A stretch of DNA of 11,562 nucleotides from an uncultured Bacilli bacterium (GTDB lineage: Bacteria; Bacillota_I; Bacilli_A; RF39; UBA660), in the NCBI GenBank assembly GCA_910583685.1, contig CAJTXY010000035.1:1-11562 (forward strand), given 5' to 3'. The notes below the pieces were generated by a model, which worked only from the letters and a program-made list of their open reading frames with translations, made no database searches and was not told the DNA's origin. Shown here in pieces: positions 1-6,172 of this stretch. How positions within the stretch are numbered: position 1 is the stretch's first letter; each line of letters begins with the position of its first letter. The translations under genes were made by a program, and so were the position numbers.

Positions 1-78
1 CATCTATTGCTTAGGCTCACTTTTTTATTTAGTCCTTGACAAGGGGTTCATTTTAATATTAATTAGTCTCTTTTTTTG

Positions 79-107
79 TTGACAAATAAGTCTCTTTCTT
101 ATATGTT
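79..107 (+). promoter_or_regulatory. Candidate sigma-A promoter of the lipoprotein gene
   Basis: A perfect TTGACA at 79-84 is followed after 17 bases by TATGTT at 102-107, a four-of-six match to the -10 consensus. Transcription would begin about 25-30 bases before the lipoprotein start. A second TTGACA at 36-41 has no convincing -10 partner. AT-rich background makes chance matches easy, so this is a prediction only. Confidence 0.5.
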
Positions 108-143
108 GGTAATAGGTTATATATTAAAAATATGGAGGAATTT

Positions 144-653
144 ATGAAAAAGTTAGGTGGTTTTATTGGTATTGTTTTCTGTCTTTTATTGCTAGGAGGG
201 TGTGGTCAGAGAGAGATTTTGTTTAAAGAAGATTTATTACATAATAATATGGACAATTATACTTATAAATTTATTGGGGAGTCAAAACACTTTTATTTTC
301 AAACAGGAAAAGTTTACTATGAAAAATCTAGTCAAGCATTGTTAATTAGTAATTTTAAAGTGAGGCAAAATGTCTCAAAAAAAGCAAGTTTTTCTGTTCA
401 ACTTTACTTCGATAATAAGTTGTTATATGGTGCAGTAGATAGTAGAATGAAAAAGGATGAATTAGAAAGTATTGTTATTGCAGAAAGCGGTAATGTAGCA
501 AAGATTGATACACAGGGAAATCAGATTGGTGAGTCAGATGCCTTTTTAGAAACAAAAAAGGAGACATTTAAAGATAGTATTAAATTAATTGCGAAGTACT
601 GTATTGATGATAGTTGTGAAGAGGAACAATTTAAAATTAAATATTTAAAATAG
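144..653 (+). CDS. Putative lipoprotein of unknown function
   Basis: This 169-residue protein opens with a basic N-terminus, a hydrophobic stretch at residues 7-17 and a lipobox (LGGC) whose cysteine is residue 20. It is thus predicted to be cut by signal peptidase II, lipidated and anchored to the outer face of the membrane. ATG 144 is chosen over the in-frame ATG at 132 because GGAGG at 135-139 sits four bases before it, and because the shorter form starts with the typical MKK of a signal peptide. The mature part is polar and lysine/glutamate-rich, with a CxxxxC pair near the end; I recognise no domain. It has its own candidate promoter and no clear operon partner, although the next gene begins only 20 bases downstream. 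Confidence 0.8.
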   Translation: MKKLGGFIGIVFCLLLLGGCGQREILFKEDLLHNNMDNYTYKFIGESKHFYFQTGKVYYEKSSQALLISNFKVRQNVSKKASFSVQLYFDNKLLYGAVDSRMKKDELESIVIAESGNVAKIDTQGNQIGESDAFLETKKETFKDSIKLIAKYCIDDSCEEEQFKIKYLK

Positions 654-672
654 AAGCAGAAAAGGATGAATG

Positions 673-942
673 ATGAAAACAGATTTAATTACAATACCAA
701 ATGTTGGAAAGAGAACAAAAGAGAGCTTTCTTAAAATGGGAATTACCTGTGTCGAAGATTTAAAAGGGTGTGATCCAGAGGAACTCTATCAGAGAGATTG
801 TGAAATAAAAAAGGCTGAAGTGGATAAGTGCCAATTATACTTGTTTCGAATGGCGGTTTATTATGCAGAGCATACTATATATGAGGTAGAGAAGTTGAAG
901 TGGTGGTACTGGAAAGATAGGGAATATCATAATGAGAAGTGA
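673..942 (+). CDS. Cdd1-like helix-hairpin-helix protein (pathogenicity-locus family)
   Basis: This 89-residue protein fits the small Cdd1 family (Pfam PF11731), named from the Clostridioides difficile pathogenicity locus. What is seen: an N-terminal helix-hairpin-helix with the IPNVGKRT turn near residues 8-15, a second turn with VEDLKG and the block DPEELY, then a conserved-looking tail (CQLYLFRMAVYYAE, LKWWYWKD). Helix-hairpin-helix domains usually bind DNA without sequence preference; the family's exact role is unknown, and old labels such as mitomycin resistance are weak. Two ATGs lie side by side at 670 and 673; the second is better spaced from AAAGGA. It lies nine bases before a MmcQ/YjbR-type gene, so the two are probably cotranscribed, perhaps with a shared DNA-linked role. 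Confidence 0.8.
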   Translation: MKTDLITIPNVGKRTKESFLKMGITCVEDLKGCDPEELYQRDCEIKKAEVDKCQLYLFRMAVYYAEHTIYEVEKLKWWYWKDREYHNEK

Positions 943-951
943 TGGGATGGT

Positions 952-1971
952 ATGGAAATAGAAAAAGAAATTTTTGCACGAATGCAGGCGAATTTTAAAA
1001 AGATAGAAGAGTATGGATTTCGAAAAGTGGGTGAGGTTTATCAGTATTCTTATATATTTTTAGATAATTTTAGGGCAGATATTACAATAGATGGCAGTGG
1101 GATGCTTATAGGGAAAGTTTATGATTTAACTATGGACTGTGAATATATTAACTTTCGAATTGAAAGTCAAATGGGGGAGTTTGTAAGTAGTGTTCGAGAA
1201 TCTTATAAGAATTTATTAGAAGATATTAAGGTGAATTGTTTTGAAAAGTTATATTTTGTAAGTGATCAAGCAAATCGTGTGACTCAATCTATAATGGAAT
1301 ACTATTATGATGAACCTGTTTTTCTTTGGGAGTCTGCAAAAGATCATGGGGTATTTAAAAATGATAATAATGATAAATGGTATGCTTTGATTATGTATGT
1401 AGATGGTAAAAAAATTGATGAAAAACTAGAGGGAAAAGTAGAGGCTATTAATATAAAACTTTCACCTTTAAAAATTATAGATCTTTTAAAAAGAAAAGGT
1501 TTTTACCCTGCATATCATATGAATAAGAAAAACTGGATTACCATTGTTTTAGATGATACTTTACAGGATGAAGAGATTATGAATTATGTTAGAGAAAGCC
1601 ATAGTTTTACTGAGACTACGTCTAATTGGTTGATACCAGCGAATCCTAAGTATTATGATGTCATTTCTCACTTTAATCAAAAAGATGTAATACTATGGAG
1701 ACAACCTAATGGTATTAGAATGAATGACAAAGTTTATTTATATCTAGGATCTCCATATTCTGCTATACTTTTTCAGTGCCAAGTGATAGGTGTTGATATT
1801 CCTTCGCAGTATCAGGATGAAAACTCAACTACTTCAAAGACGATGAAGATTAAACTCTTGAAGCGTTATCGAAGAGATGAGTATACTTTTGCTAAATTAA
1901 AGGAGTATGGTATTCGGGCGATTAGAGGTCCAAGGCATATGCCAGAAAATTTAGAAAAAGAATTGTGTTAA
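952..1971 (+). CDS. MmcQ/YjbR family protein with extra N- and C-terminal domains
   Basis: The 339-residue product has three parts. Residues 1-115 form an N-terminal alpha/beta region often found ahead of YjbR domains in Firmicutes. Residues about 118-225 are the MmcQ/YjbR domain (DKWYALIMYV, INIKLSPLKI, GFYPAYHMNKKNWITIVL), a CyaY-like fold with reported or assumed DNA binding. Residues about 226-339 form a further domain (WLIPANPKYYDVI, VYLYLGSPYSAILFQC, IRGPRHMP) that resembles the EVE/PUA superfamily, which reads modified bases in nucleic acids. The last assignment comes from motif pattern only. The Shine-Dalgarno is weak (GGGATGG). It follows the Cdd1-like gene by nine bases and no terminator separates them. 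A role in nucleic-acid handling is likely but unproven. Confidence 0.8.
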   Translation: MEIEKEIFARMQANFKKIEEYGFRKVGEVYQYSYIFLDNFRADITIDGSGMLIGKVYDLTMDCEYINFRIESQMGEFVSSVRESYKNLLEDIKVNCFEKLYFVSDQANRVTQSIMEYYYDEPVFLWESAKDHGVFKNDNNDKWYALIMYVDGKKIDEKLEGKVEAINIKLSPLKIIDLLKRKGFYPAYHMNKKNWITIVLDDTLQDEEIMNYVRESHSFTETTSNWLIPANPKYYDVISHFNQKDVILWRQPNGIRMNDKVYLYLGSPYSAILFQCQVIGVDIPSQYQDENSTTSKTMKIKLLKRYRRDEYTFAKLKEYGIRAIRGPRHMPENLEKELC

Positions 1972-2026
1972 ATAAGTTGTATTTTATAGTGTGTAGTGAA
2001 ATAAAATAGTTACTTTCTTTTCTATA

Positions 2027-2035
2027 TGCTATAAT
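2027..2035 (+). promoter_or_regulatory. Extended -10 promoter of the CmpB-like gene
   Basis: The bases TGCTATAAT form a perfect extended -10 element (TG, one base, TATAAT), 23 bases before the start at 2059. No good -35 box is present, which is tolerated when the extended -10 is intact. It marks the CmpB-like gene as a separate unit from the gene ending at 1971. Confidence 0.6.
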
Positions 2036-2058
2036 ATAGAATATAGGAGTATTGTAGT

Positions 2059-2697
2059 ATGAGAGAGAAGTATAAAAATTATTTGGAAAAAGATCATTCA
2101 TTTGATAGGACGATGATGCTTGGCATATTTTGTCTTATTATTGTAATTACAGGGATGTTTGGCTTTTTATATGAGTTTATTTTCTATTATTTTAATGGGG
2201 GAATGCAAGGATTTTATTGGAGGGGTGGAAACTTTCTTCCTTGGATTAATATTTATGCAACGGGTTCTATTATGATATATTTTCTAACTTATAAAAAGAG
2301 AAAAAGTGCTTTCAAGGTTTTTTTGATTAGTGCTCTTGCCTGTGGGGTTTTAGAATATATTTCAGGACTTGGGATGTATATTGTTGGAAATGGTATGAGA
2401 TGTTGGGATTACAATAGTGAGATTTTGAGTTTTGGAAGTATTCATGGGTTTGTATGTTTGCGTAGTGTACTTGTATTTGGAACGTTTAGTCTACTTTTTA
2501 TTTATGGTGTTGTACCTCTTATTTTCTATCTTGCTAAAAGAGTAGATAGAAAACTTTTCTTAACGGTTAGTTTTACTTTATGTTCTATTATTTTAATCGA
2601 TGAGTTTTATAATTTGCTTATTGCAAGAATTTTTAGACTTCCTAGGGCTTCTAAAATTTATAAAAGTATTGGTGTGCGTTACGTTACTTTTAAATGA
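2059..2697 (+). CDS. CmpB-like multi-pass membrane protein (putative ABC transporter permease family)
   Basis: This 212-residue membrane protein resembles the PF06541 family, named putative ABC-transporter permease (CmpB) on thin evidence. Hydrophobic segments lie at about residues 20-42, 62-77, 86-107, 131-158 and 165-188. Family-like blocks are GFLYEFIFY, RGGNFLPWINIY near residues 55-66, GVLEYISG near 96-103, CWDYNSEI near 115-122 and the following GxxCLRS segment. No ATPase gene lies next to it, so a transport role is not supported by context. GGAG at 2047-2050 serves the ATG. The gene is flanked by its own promoter and a hairpin terminator and is probably monocistronic. Confidence 0.75.
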   Translation: MREKYKNYLEKDHSFDRTMMLGIFCLIIVITGMFGFLYEFIFYYFNGGMQGFYWRGGNFLPWINIYATGSIMIYFLTYKKRKSAFKVFLISALACGVLEYISGLGMYIVGNGMRCWDYNSEILSFGSIHGFVCLRSVLVFGTFSLLFIYGVVPLIFYLAKRVDRKLFLTVSFTLCSIILIDEFYNLLIARIFRLPRASKIYKSIGVRYVTFK

Positions 2698-2715
2698 TTG
2701 TTTTTTTTACTGAAC

Positions 2716-2743
2716 ACAGACTTGTTTGTCTGTTTCTTTTTTT
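2716..2743 (+). terminator. Rho-independent terminator after the CmpB-like gene
   Basis: ACAGAC (2716-2721) pairs with GTCTGT (2728-2733) around a six-base loop, followed by TTC and seven T residues. It begins 19 bases after the TGA at 2697. The stem is short but perfect and the U-tract is good. Confidence 0.65.
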
Positions 2744-2753
2744 ATGTTATACT
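2726..2753 (+). promoter_or_regulatory. Extended -10 promoter of the deoxyribosyltransferase-like gene
   Basis: TGTTATACT at 2745-2753 is an extended -10 element with one mismatch. TTGTCT at 2726-2731, 16 bases upstream, is a modest -35. The -35 lies inside the descending arm of the preceding terminator, so the two signals overlap. Transcription would start near 2760, leaving a short leader before ATG 2787. Confidence 0.55.
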
Positions 2754-2786
2754 ATTATTAGTTTTATAGAGGAAAAGGATGTGCTA

Positions 2787-3185
2787 ATGTTGAAGTTTTA
2801 TGTAGGTTCTGGAATGAAAAACTGTGAGTTAGTGAGTTATTATGCGGAAGTATTAAAGAAAAATGGCTGGGAGCATACTTATAACTGGGTAGAGAAAGTA
2901 TGTGACGATGTATCGTTAGATGATATGGTAAAGTATGCACAACTAGAATCAAAGGGGATTGAAGATTCTGACGTGGTGATTATTTTGCTTCCTGCAGGAA
3001 GGGGAGCTCATATTGAACTTGGAATGGCTCTGGCATTAAAGAAAAAAGTCTTTTTATGCGGGGATGAGGAAGAATTTGATATTAAAAATACAGTTGCATT
3101 CTATGAACTACCTAGTGTTATTCAACTAACAGGAACGAGAGATGAAAATCTAAAAAGAATAATGGAATATAGAAATGATGAATAA
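2787..3185 (+). CDS. Nucleoside 2-deoxyribosyltransferase-like protein
   Basis: The 132-residue protein fits the PF05014 fold (nucleoside 2-deoxyribosyltransferase and relatives such as DNPH1-type N-glycosidases). Seen: an N-terminal strand (KFYVGSGM) with the start of a Rossmann-like sheet, SDVVIILLPAGRGAH at residues 61-75, and HIELGMALALKKKVFLCG at 75-92. Glu77 in the IELGMA block is the candidate catalytic nucleophile that attacks C1' of the nucleoside. Whether it transfers deoxyribose or only hydrolyses nucleosides or nucleotides cannot be told. The frame stays open upstream to 2694, but that extension would cover the terminator and promoter; ATG 2787 with AAAAGG eight bases before it is preferred. 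It overlaps the next gene by 11 bases. Confidence 0.75.
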   Translation: MLKFYVGSGMKNCELVSYYAEVLKKNGWEHTYNWVEKVCDDVSLDDMVKYAQLESKGIEDSDVVIILLPAGRGAHIELGMALALKKKVFLCGDEEEFDIKNTVAFYELPSVIQLTGTRDENLKRIMEYRNDE

Positions 3186-3423
3186 AGAAGTATTACTAGT
3201 TAATATAGATAAAGTTCATACTACACCTATGGGTTTAGAACGACTTTCTAAAAATCTTAGATTAGATATGGATGATATCGTTTGCTACTTAAAAGATAAA
3301 GTTTTAGATGAGCGATGTCTTATTTATAAAAGGGGTAAGAATTGGTACTGTGAAGTGGATAATATAAGAATAACGATTAATTCTTATAGTTATACAATTA
3401 TCACAGCACACATAATTGTTTAA
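3175..3423 (+). CDS. DUF3781 family protein
   Basis: This 82-residue protein matches my memory of the DUF3781 family (PF12636): VNIDKVHTTPMGLERLSKNL near the N-terminus and GKNWYCEVDNIRITINSYSYTIITAH at residues 55-80. The function of the family is unknown. The start is one of two adjacent ATGs (3175 or 3178) inside the end of the preceding gene, whose stop is at 3183-3185. No strong Shine-Dalgarno is visible, so it is probably translated by coupling to the upstream gene. It precedes the broken ferredoxin gene by 17 bases and likely shares its transcript. Confidence 0.75.
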   Translation: MMNKEVLLVNIDKVHTTPMGLERLSKNLRLDMDDIVCYLKDKVLDERCLIYKRGKNWYCEVDNIRITINSYSYTIITAHIIV

Positions 3424-3440
3424 TATATGGAGTGATAAAA

Positions 3441-3648
3441 ATGAGAAAAGTTCTAAAAATCAGAAAAGAAAGATGCCCACAAAATCATAAGTGTCCTGCT
3501 GTAAAGGTTTGTCCTGTTGGGGGCACTATCACAAAAAGAAAATGAGGCACCTCTTATTGACTATGAGAAGTGTATTCGTTGTGGCAAATGTGCATCTTTT
3601 TGTTCTATGAAGGCTCTTGTTTTAGAAGAAGAGGAGACTTGGGTTTGA
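3441..3648 (+). pseudogene. 4Fe-4S ferredoxin-like gene with a frameshift
   Basis: From ATG 3441 the first frame gives MRKVLKIRKERCPQNHKCP and stops at 3543-3545 after 34 residues. A second frame carries GALSQKENEAPLIDYEKC, then CIRCGKCASFC, up to TGA 3646-3648. Removing one base from the five-G run at 3519-3523 joins them into a 68-residue protein with cysteines at 12, 18, 24, 44, 47, 50 and 54. CxxCxxCxxxC is a standard iron-sulfur ligand set; the first group is spaced C-x5-C-x5-CP, so a second full cluster is uncertain. GGAG at 3430-3433 serves as Shine-Dalgarno. The stop overlaps the flavodoxin start, which fits an electron-transfer pair. The break may be real or a homopolymer sequencing error. 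Confidence 0.8.
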
Positions 3649-4114
3649 GGACATTAATACTTTATGCAAGTAAAACAGGAACTACGGAAGAATGTGCTAA
3701 GAGGCTAAAGGCAGAAATTCCTGAATCTAGACTGATAAATATATATGATAGTGCTATCAATATAGAGGAGTATGATACCTTTATTATAGGGAGTCCCATT
3801 CGGATGGGAATGATCGATAAAAAAATAAAGAGGTTTCTGAGACAGTACCAAAAATATTTAAAAACAAAGAGGGTAGCTTATTTTATTTGTTGTGGTTTTC
3901 CCAAAAATATGAAAAGTACTATCAGGAAAATTTTCCTTTTGATTTATTAGAAAGTGCCATTATTTATGATACATTTGGTGGTGAAATGGAGATTGGAAAG
4001 CAAAAGGGACTAGATAGAATGATTGTTATGATGGTAACAAAGCGAGTAGAAGAGATAGGTAAGGTAAAAGTACTAGATGAAAATATAGAAAGATTTATTC
4101 AAAAAGTAAAATAA
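3645..4114 (+). pseudogene. Flavodoxin (PF12724-like) gene with a frameshift
   Basis: The first part starts at TTG 3645, which overlaps the ferredoxin TGA, with GAGGAG eight bases upstream. It carries the FMN phosphate loop (LILYASKTGTTEECA), then EYDTFIIGSPIRMG and VAYFICCGF. The frame then runs to a stop at 3948-3950, whereas the expected continuation (EKYYQENFPFDLLESA, FGGEMEIGK, IVMMVTKRV) lies in another frame that ends at 4114. One base is missing near 3896-3907, where TTTT, CCC and AAAAA runs adjoin. The repaired product would be about 156 residues, normal for this family, which includes menaquinone-dependent protoporphyrinogen oxidase-like flavodoxins. It would accept electrons from, or give them to, the adjacent ferredoxin. 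Real inactivation and sequence error remain equally possible. Confidence 0.8.
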
Positions 4115-4202
4115 GTCGTGTTAATAAATTTAGCATAATTGCCATATTTAGTTGATAGAAAACAATGATGACCTATGCTATGCTGAATGGGAGGTGAAGG
4201 AA

Positions 4203-4523
4203 ATGAGATTAGGTAGCCATCTATATCAGGCACGAAAAAAAACAGGATTATCTCAAGAGGTAATCGCTGAAAGGTTAGGGGTTAGTCGACAAACGATATC
4301 AAAGTGGGAAACAGATGAGAAAGAGGTTAAAATTGATTGGACCAATGCTTGGAGCAAGAAATACCCTGTACTAGCAAACTACCAACAGGTGGTGGAGATT
4401 GAAAGTTATGCACGTAGGATTAGAGAAATGTTAGATGATTTGACAAAAGTATATCATTATAATAAATTAGATAGTATGCTTGTTTTAAAAGATATTTTAT
4501 ATCACGAATGGAAAGAGAATTAA
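4203..4523 (+). CDS. XRE-family helix-turn-helix regulator
   Basis: The 106-residue protein has a Cro/C1-type DNA-binding domain at residues 1-38: LYQARKKTGLSQEVIAERLG, then VSRQTISKWETDE as the recognition helix region. The C-terminal 65 residues (IDWTNAWSKKYPVL and onward) are helical and probably dimerise or sense a ligand; I do not recognise a named domain. ATG 4203 is chosen because GGGAGGTGA at 4189-4197 lies five bases before it; the frame is open upstream only to 4152. The stop is followed after one base by the Shine-Dalgarno of a six-codon ORF and then the ABC-F gene, so the regulator and the ABC-F gene may share a transcript and the regulator may control it. Confidence 0.8.
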   Translation: MRLGSHLYQARKKTGLSQEVIAERLGVSRQTISKWETDEKEVKIDWTNAWSKKYPVLANYQQVVEIESYARRIREMLDDLTKVYHYNKLDSMLVLKDILYHEWKEN

Positions 4524-4536
4524 TGGAGGTGGGAAT

Positions 4537-4557
4537 ATGAGAAGATTATGCGTATAA
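4537..4557 (+). CDS. Six-codon leader peptide ORF upstream of the ABC-F gene
   Basis: The ORF ATG-AGA-AGA-TTA-TGC-GTA-TAA encodes MRRLCV. It is preceded by a strong GGAGGT at 4525-4530, six bases from the ATG, which is far better than expected by chance for such a short frame. Its codons 4-5 contain segment 1 (TTATGC) of the attenuator. The short, basic, Val-ended peptide loosely resembles drug-responsive leader or minigene peptides of macrolide resistance systems; that likeness is inference. If a drug-bound ribosome stalls on it, the downstream ABC-F start would be exposed. Confidence 0.6.
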   Translation: MRRLCV

Positions 4558-4599
4558 GTGTGGCATAAACTTTGATTATGCCAGAATAGGAGGCATAAT
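4546..4599 (+). promoter_or_regulatory. Translational attenuator of the ABC-F gene
   Basis: Four alternating segments are visible: 1, TTATGC (4546-4551); 2, TGGCATAA (4561-4568); 3, ATTATGCCA (4575-4583); 4, GGCATAAT (4592-4599). Segments 1:2 can form 6 pairs, 2:3 can form 8 pairs with a seven-base loop, and 3:4 can form 8 pairs. Segment 4 includes the last two G of the AGGAGG Shine-Dalgarno (4588-4593) and all bases up to ATG 4600. Pairing 1:2 plus 3:4 would hide the start; a ribosome held on codons 2-3 of the leader would block segment 1, let 2:3 form and free the start. No U-tract follows any hairpin, so control of translation, not termination, is indicated. Confidence 0.65.
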
Positions 4600-6102
4600 A
4601 TGTTGGAAATAAAAGATCTTAGTATAAAAGTAGGAAATAAATATTTAATAAAGGATTTATCATTATCACTAAATGTGAAAGATAAAATGGCGATTATTGG
4701 AGAGGAAGGAAATGGTAAGTCAACATTATTGAAGGCGATACTAGGAATATGTGACTATGCGGAAGTAGATGGTAGTGTAGTTACCAATGGACATAGAATT
4801 GGTTATTTAGAGCAATCAATGGGTAAAATGTATTTACATAAAACAGTATATGACTTTTTGTTTCGAGATGAAAATGATTATTATGAAAAGATAAATAGTC
4901 TCTATCAAAATTTAGACCAATTACATTTAAGTGATCAGATTTTAGGGCAGAATATGGAGATGTTATCAGGAGGAGAAAAAGTAAAGGTTCGTCTATTAAA
5001 ACTTTTAATAGATGACTATGATATTTTATTTTTGGATGAGCCGACTAATGATTTAGATATTGAGACACTAGAATGGTTAGAGCATTTTATTAATCATATT
5101 AAAAAACCAATTATTTATATTTCTCACGATGAAACGTTACTTACAAATACAGCAAATATGATTTTACATATAGAACAGATAAAGAAAAAGACAGAGTGTA
5201 GACATACCTTATTGCGAATAGATTATGAAACATATGTCAATCGGCGTCTTCAGAAAATAGAAAAAGAGACGCAAGTAGCAAAAGGAGAACGACGAGAGCT
5301 TTTTCATCAGCAACAGAAGTTACAAAGAGTGATGCAAAAAGTAGAATATCAACAGAATACAATTTCTAGAAAAGATCCTCACGGGGCAAAGATGTTAAAG
5401 GTGAAAATGCGTTCTTTAAAATCACAAGAAAGACGGCTAGATCAATTGGAATTAACAGAAGTGCCTGATGTAGAAGAACATATTTCTTTCTTTTTTGAGG
5501 AAGTAAAAGTTCCTAGGACCAAACATATTATTAGTATCAATATGAAAGAGTTTAAAGTGGCAGATAGAATACTTGCTAGCGATGTTTCATTGGATGTTAT
5601 TGGAAATGTTCATCTGTGTATTATTGGTAAAAATGGCGTAGGGAAATCTACTTTGATAAAGTATTTTTATGAAGAGTTAAAAAATAGAAGTGATATCAAA
5701 CTTGGTTATATGCCCCAAAACTATGATGATGTTTTAGAACAATATGAAATGGTCTTAGATTTTGTGTCACCATCTGGTACGAAGGAGAGCTTAACGAAAG
5801 CTAGAATGTATCTTGGAAATATGAACTTTACAAGAGAGGAGATGCTCGGAAGGATCAAGGACTTAAGTAATGGAACAAAGGCAAAGCTTTTTCTAATTAA
5901 GTTAGTTTTAGATGAGTGTAGTGTTTTATTATTAGATGAACCTACCAGAAATGTAAGTCCTTTATCAAATCCTGTGATTCGAAAAGTACTAAAGGATTAT
6001 AGTGGTACTATCATTAGTGTCTCTCACGACCGAAAATATATTGATGAAGTAATTGATAGTTTATATGTTTTAACAGAAGAGGGGTTAATTAAAAAGAGAT
6101 AA
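4600..6102 (+). CDS. ABC-F ATPase, probable ribosome-protection (antibiotic resistance) type
   Basis: This 500-residue cytosolic protein has two ATP-binding cassettes and no membrane segments, the ABC-F layout. NBD1: Walker A GEEGNGKST (34-42), signature LSGGE (122-126), Walker B with LDEPTND (145-151), switch His176. A basic helical linker of about 100 residues (roughly 200-300) would reach the ribosomal P-site tRNA and peptidyl-transferase centre. NBD2: Walker A GKNGVGKST (343-351), a degenerate signature LSNGT (422-426), LDEPTRNVSP (445-454) in place of the usual DEPTNHLD, and His476. Length and linker fit resistance proteins such as the Lsa/Vga/VmlR group, but the drug range cannot be read from sequence. 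AGGAGG lies six bases before the ATG. The leader ORF and attenuator upstream support an inducible resistance role over a housekeeping one. Confidence 0.85.
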   Translation: MLEIKDLSIKVGNKYLIKDLSLSLNVKDKMAIIGEEGNGKSTLLKAILGICDYAEVDGSVVTNGHRIGYLEQSMGKMYLHKTVYDFLFRDENDYYEKINSLYQNLDQLHLSDQILGQNMEMLSGGEKVKVRLLKLLIDDYDILFLDEPTNDLDIETLEWLEHFINHIKKPIIYISHDETLLTNTANMILHIEQIKKKTECRHTLLRIDYETYVNRRLQKIEKETQVAKGERRELFHQQQKLQRVMQKVEYQQNTISRKDPHGAKMLKVKMRSLKSQERRLDQLELTEVPDVEEHISFFFEEVKVPRTKHIISINMKEFKVADRILASDVSLDVIGNVHLCIIGKNGVGKSTLIKYFYEELKNRSDIKLGYMPQNYDDVLEQYEMVLDFVSPSGTKESLTKARMYLGNMNFTREEMLGRIKDLSNGTKAKLFLIKLVLDECSVLLLDEPTRNVSPLSNPVIRKVLKDYSGTIISVSHDRKYIDEVIDSLYVLTEEGLIKKR

Positions 6103-6172
6103 TTTAAAAGGTGTTGTAATTATTATGACAATAACGTGCTTATGAAATAAAAGTAGAAAGAAGGATAAGGAA

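Noticed and set aside
2694..2786. N-terminal hydrophobic extension of the deoxyribosyltransferase-like protein
   Set aside because: The extension covers a terminator hairpin and a promoter, has no Shine-Dalgarno of its own, and the family starts at the KFYVGSGM strand.
2764..2952. Reverse-strand ORF of 62 codons
   Set aside because: It lies antisense inside the deoxyribosyltransferase-like gene and has low-complexity composition typical of a shadow frame; the same holds for reverse frames at 7164-7373, 8617-8910 and 10490-10801.
3519..3523. Programmed +1 frameshift at the ferredoxin G-run
   Set aside because: No slow codon, stop codon at the shift site or stimulatory structure is seen; a homopolymer indel is simpler, and the next gene also has one.
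3896..3908. Programmed -1 frameshift in the flavodoxin gene
   Set aside because: The in-frame codons GGT TTT CCC AAA AAT do not form a proper X-XXY-YYZ slippery heptamer.
4131..4180. TAGCATA / TATGCTA inverted repeat before the XRE gene as an operator or attenuator
   Set aside because: The arms are 36 bases apart, the loop is unstructured, and neither arm overlaps the Shine-Dalgarno; kept only as a weak curiosity.
4561..4583. The 2:3 hairpin as a transcription terminator before the ABC-F gene
   Set aside because: It is followed by AGAATAGG and not a T-run, so it cannot act as a rho-independent terminator.
6124..6144. Six-codon ORF MTITCL before the cysteine-rich protein gene, resembling a second leader peptide
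   Set aside because: The AAAGGTG is ten bases away and no alternating hairpins reach the downstream ribosome-binding site; chance is a sufficient explanation.
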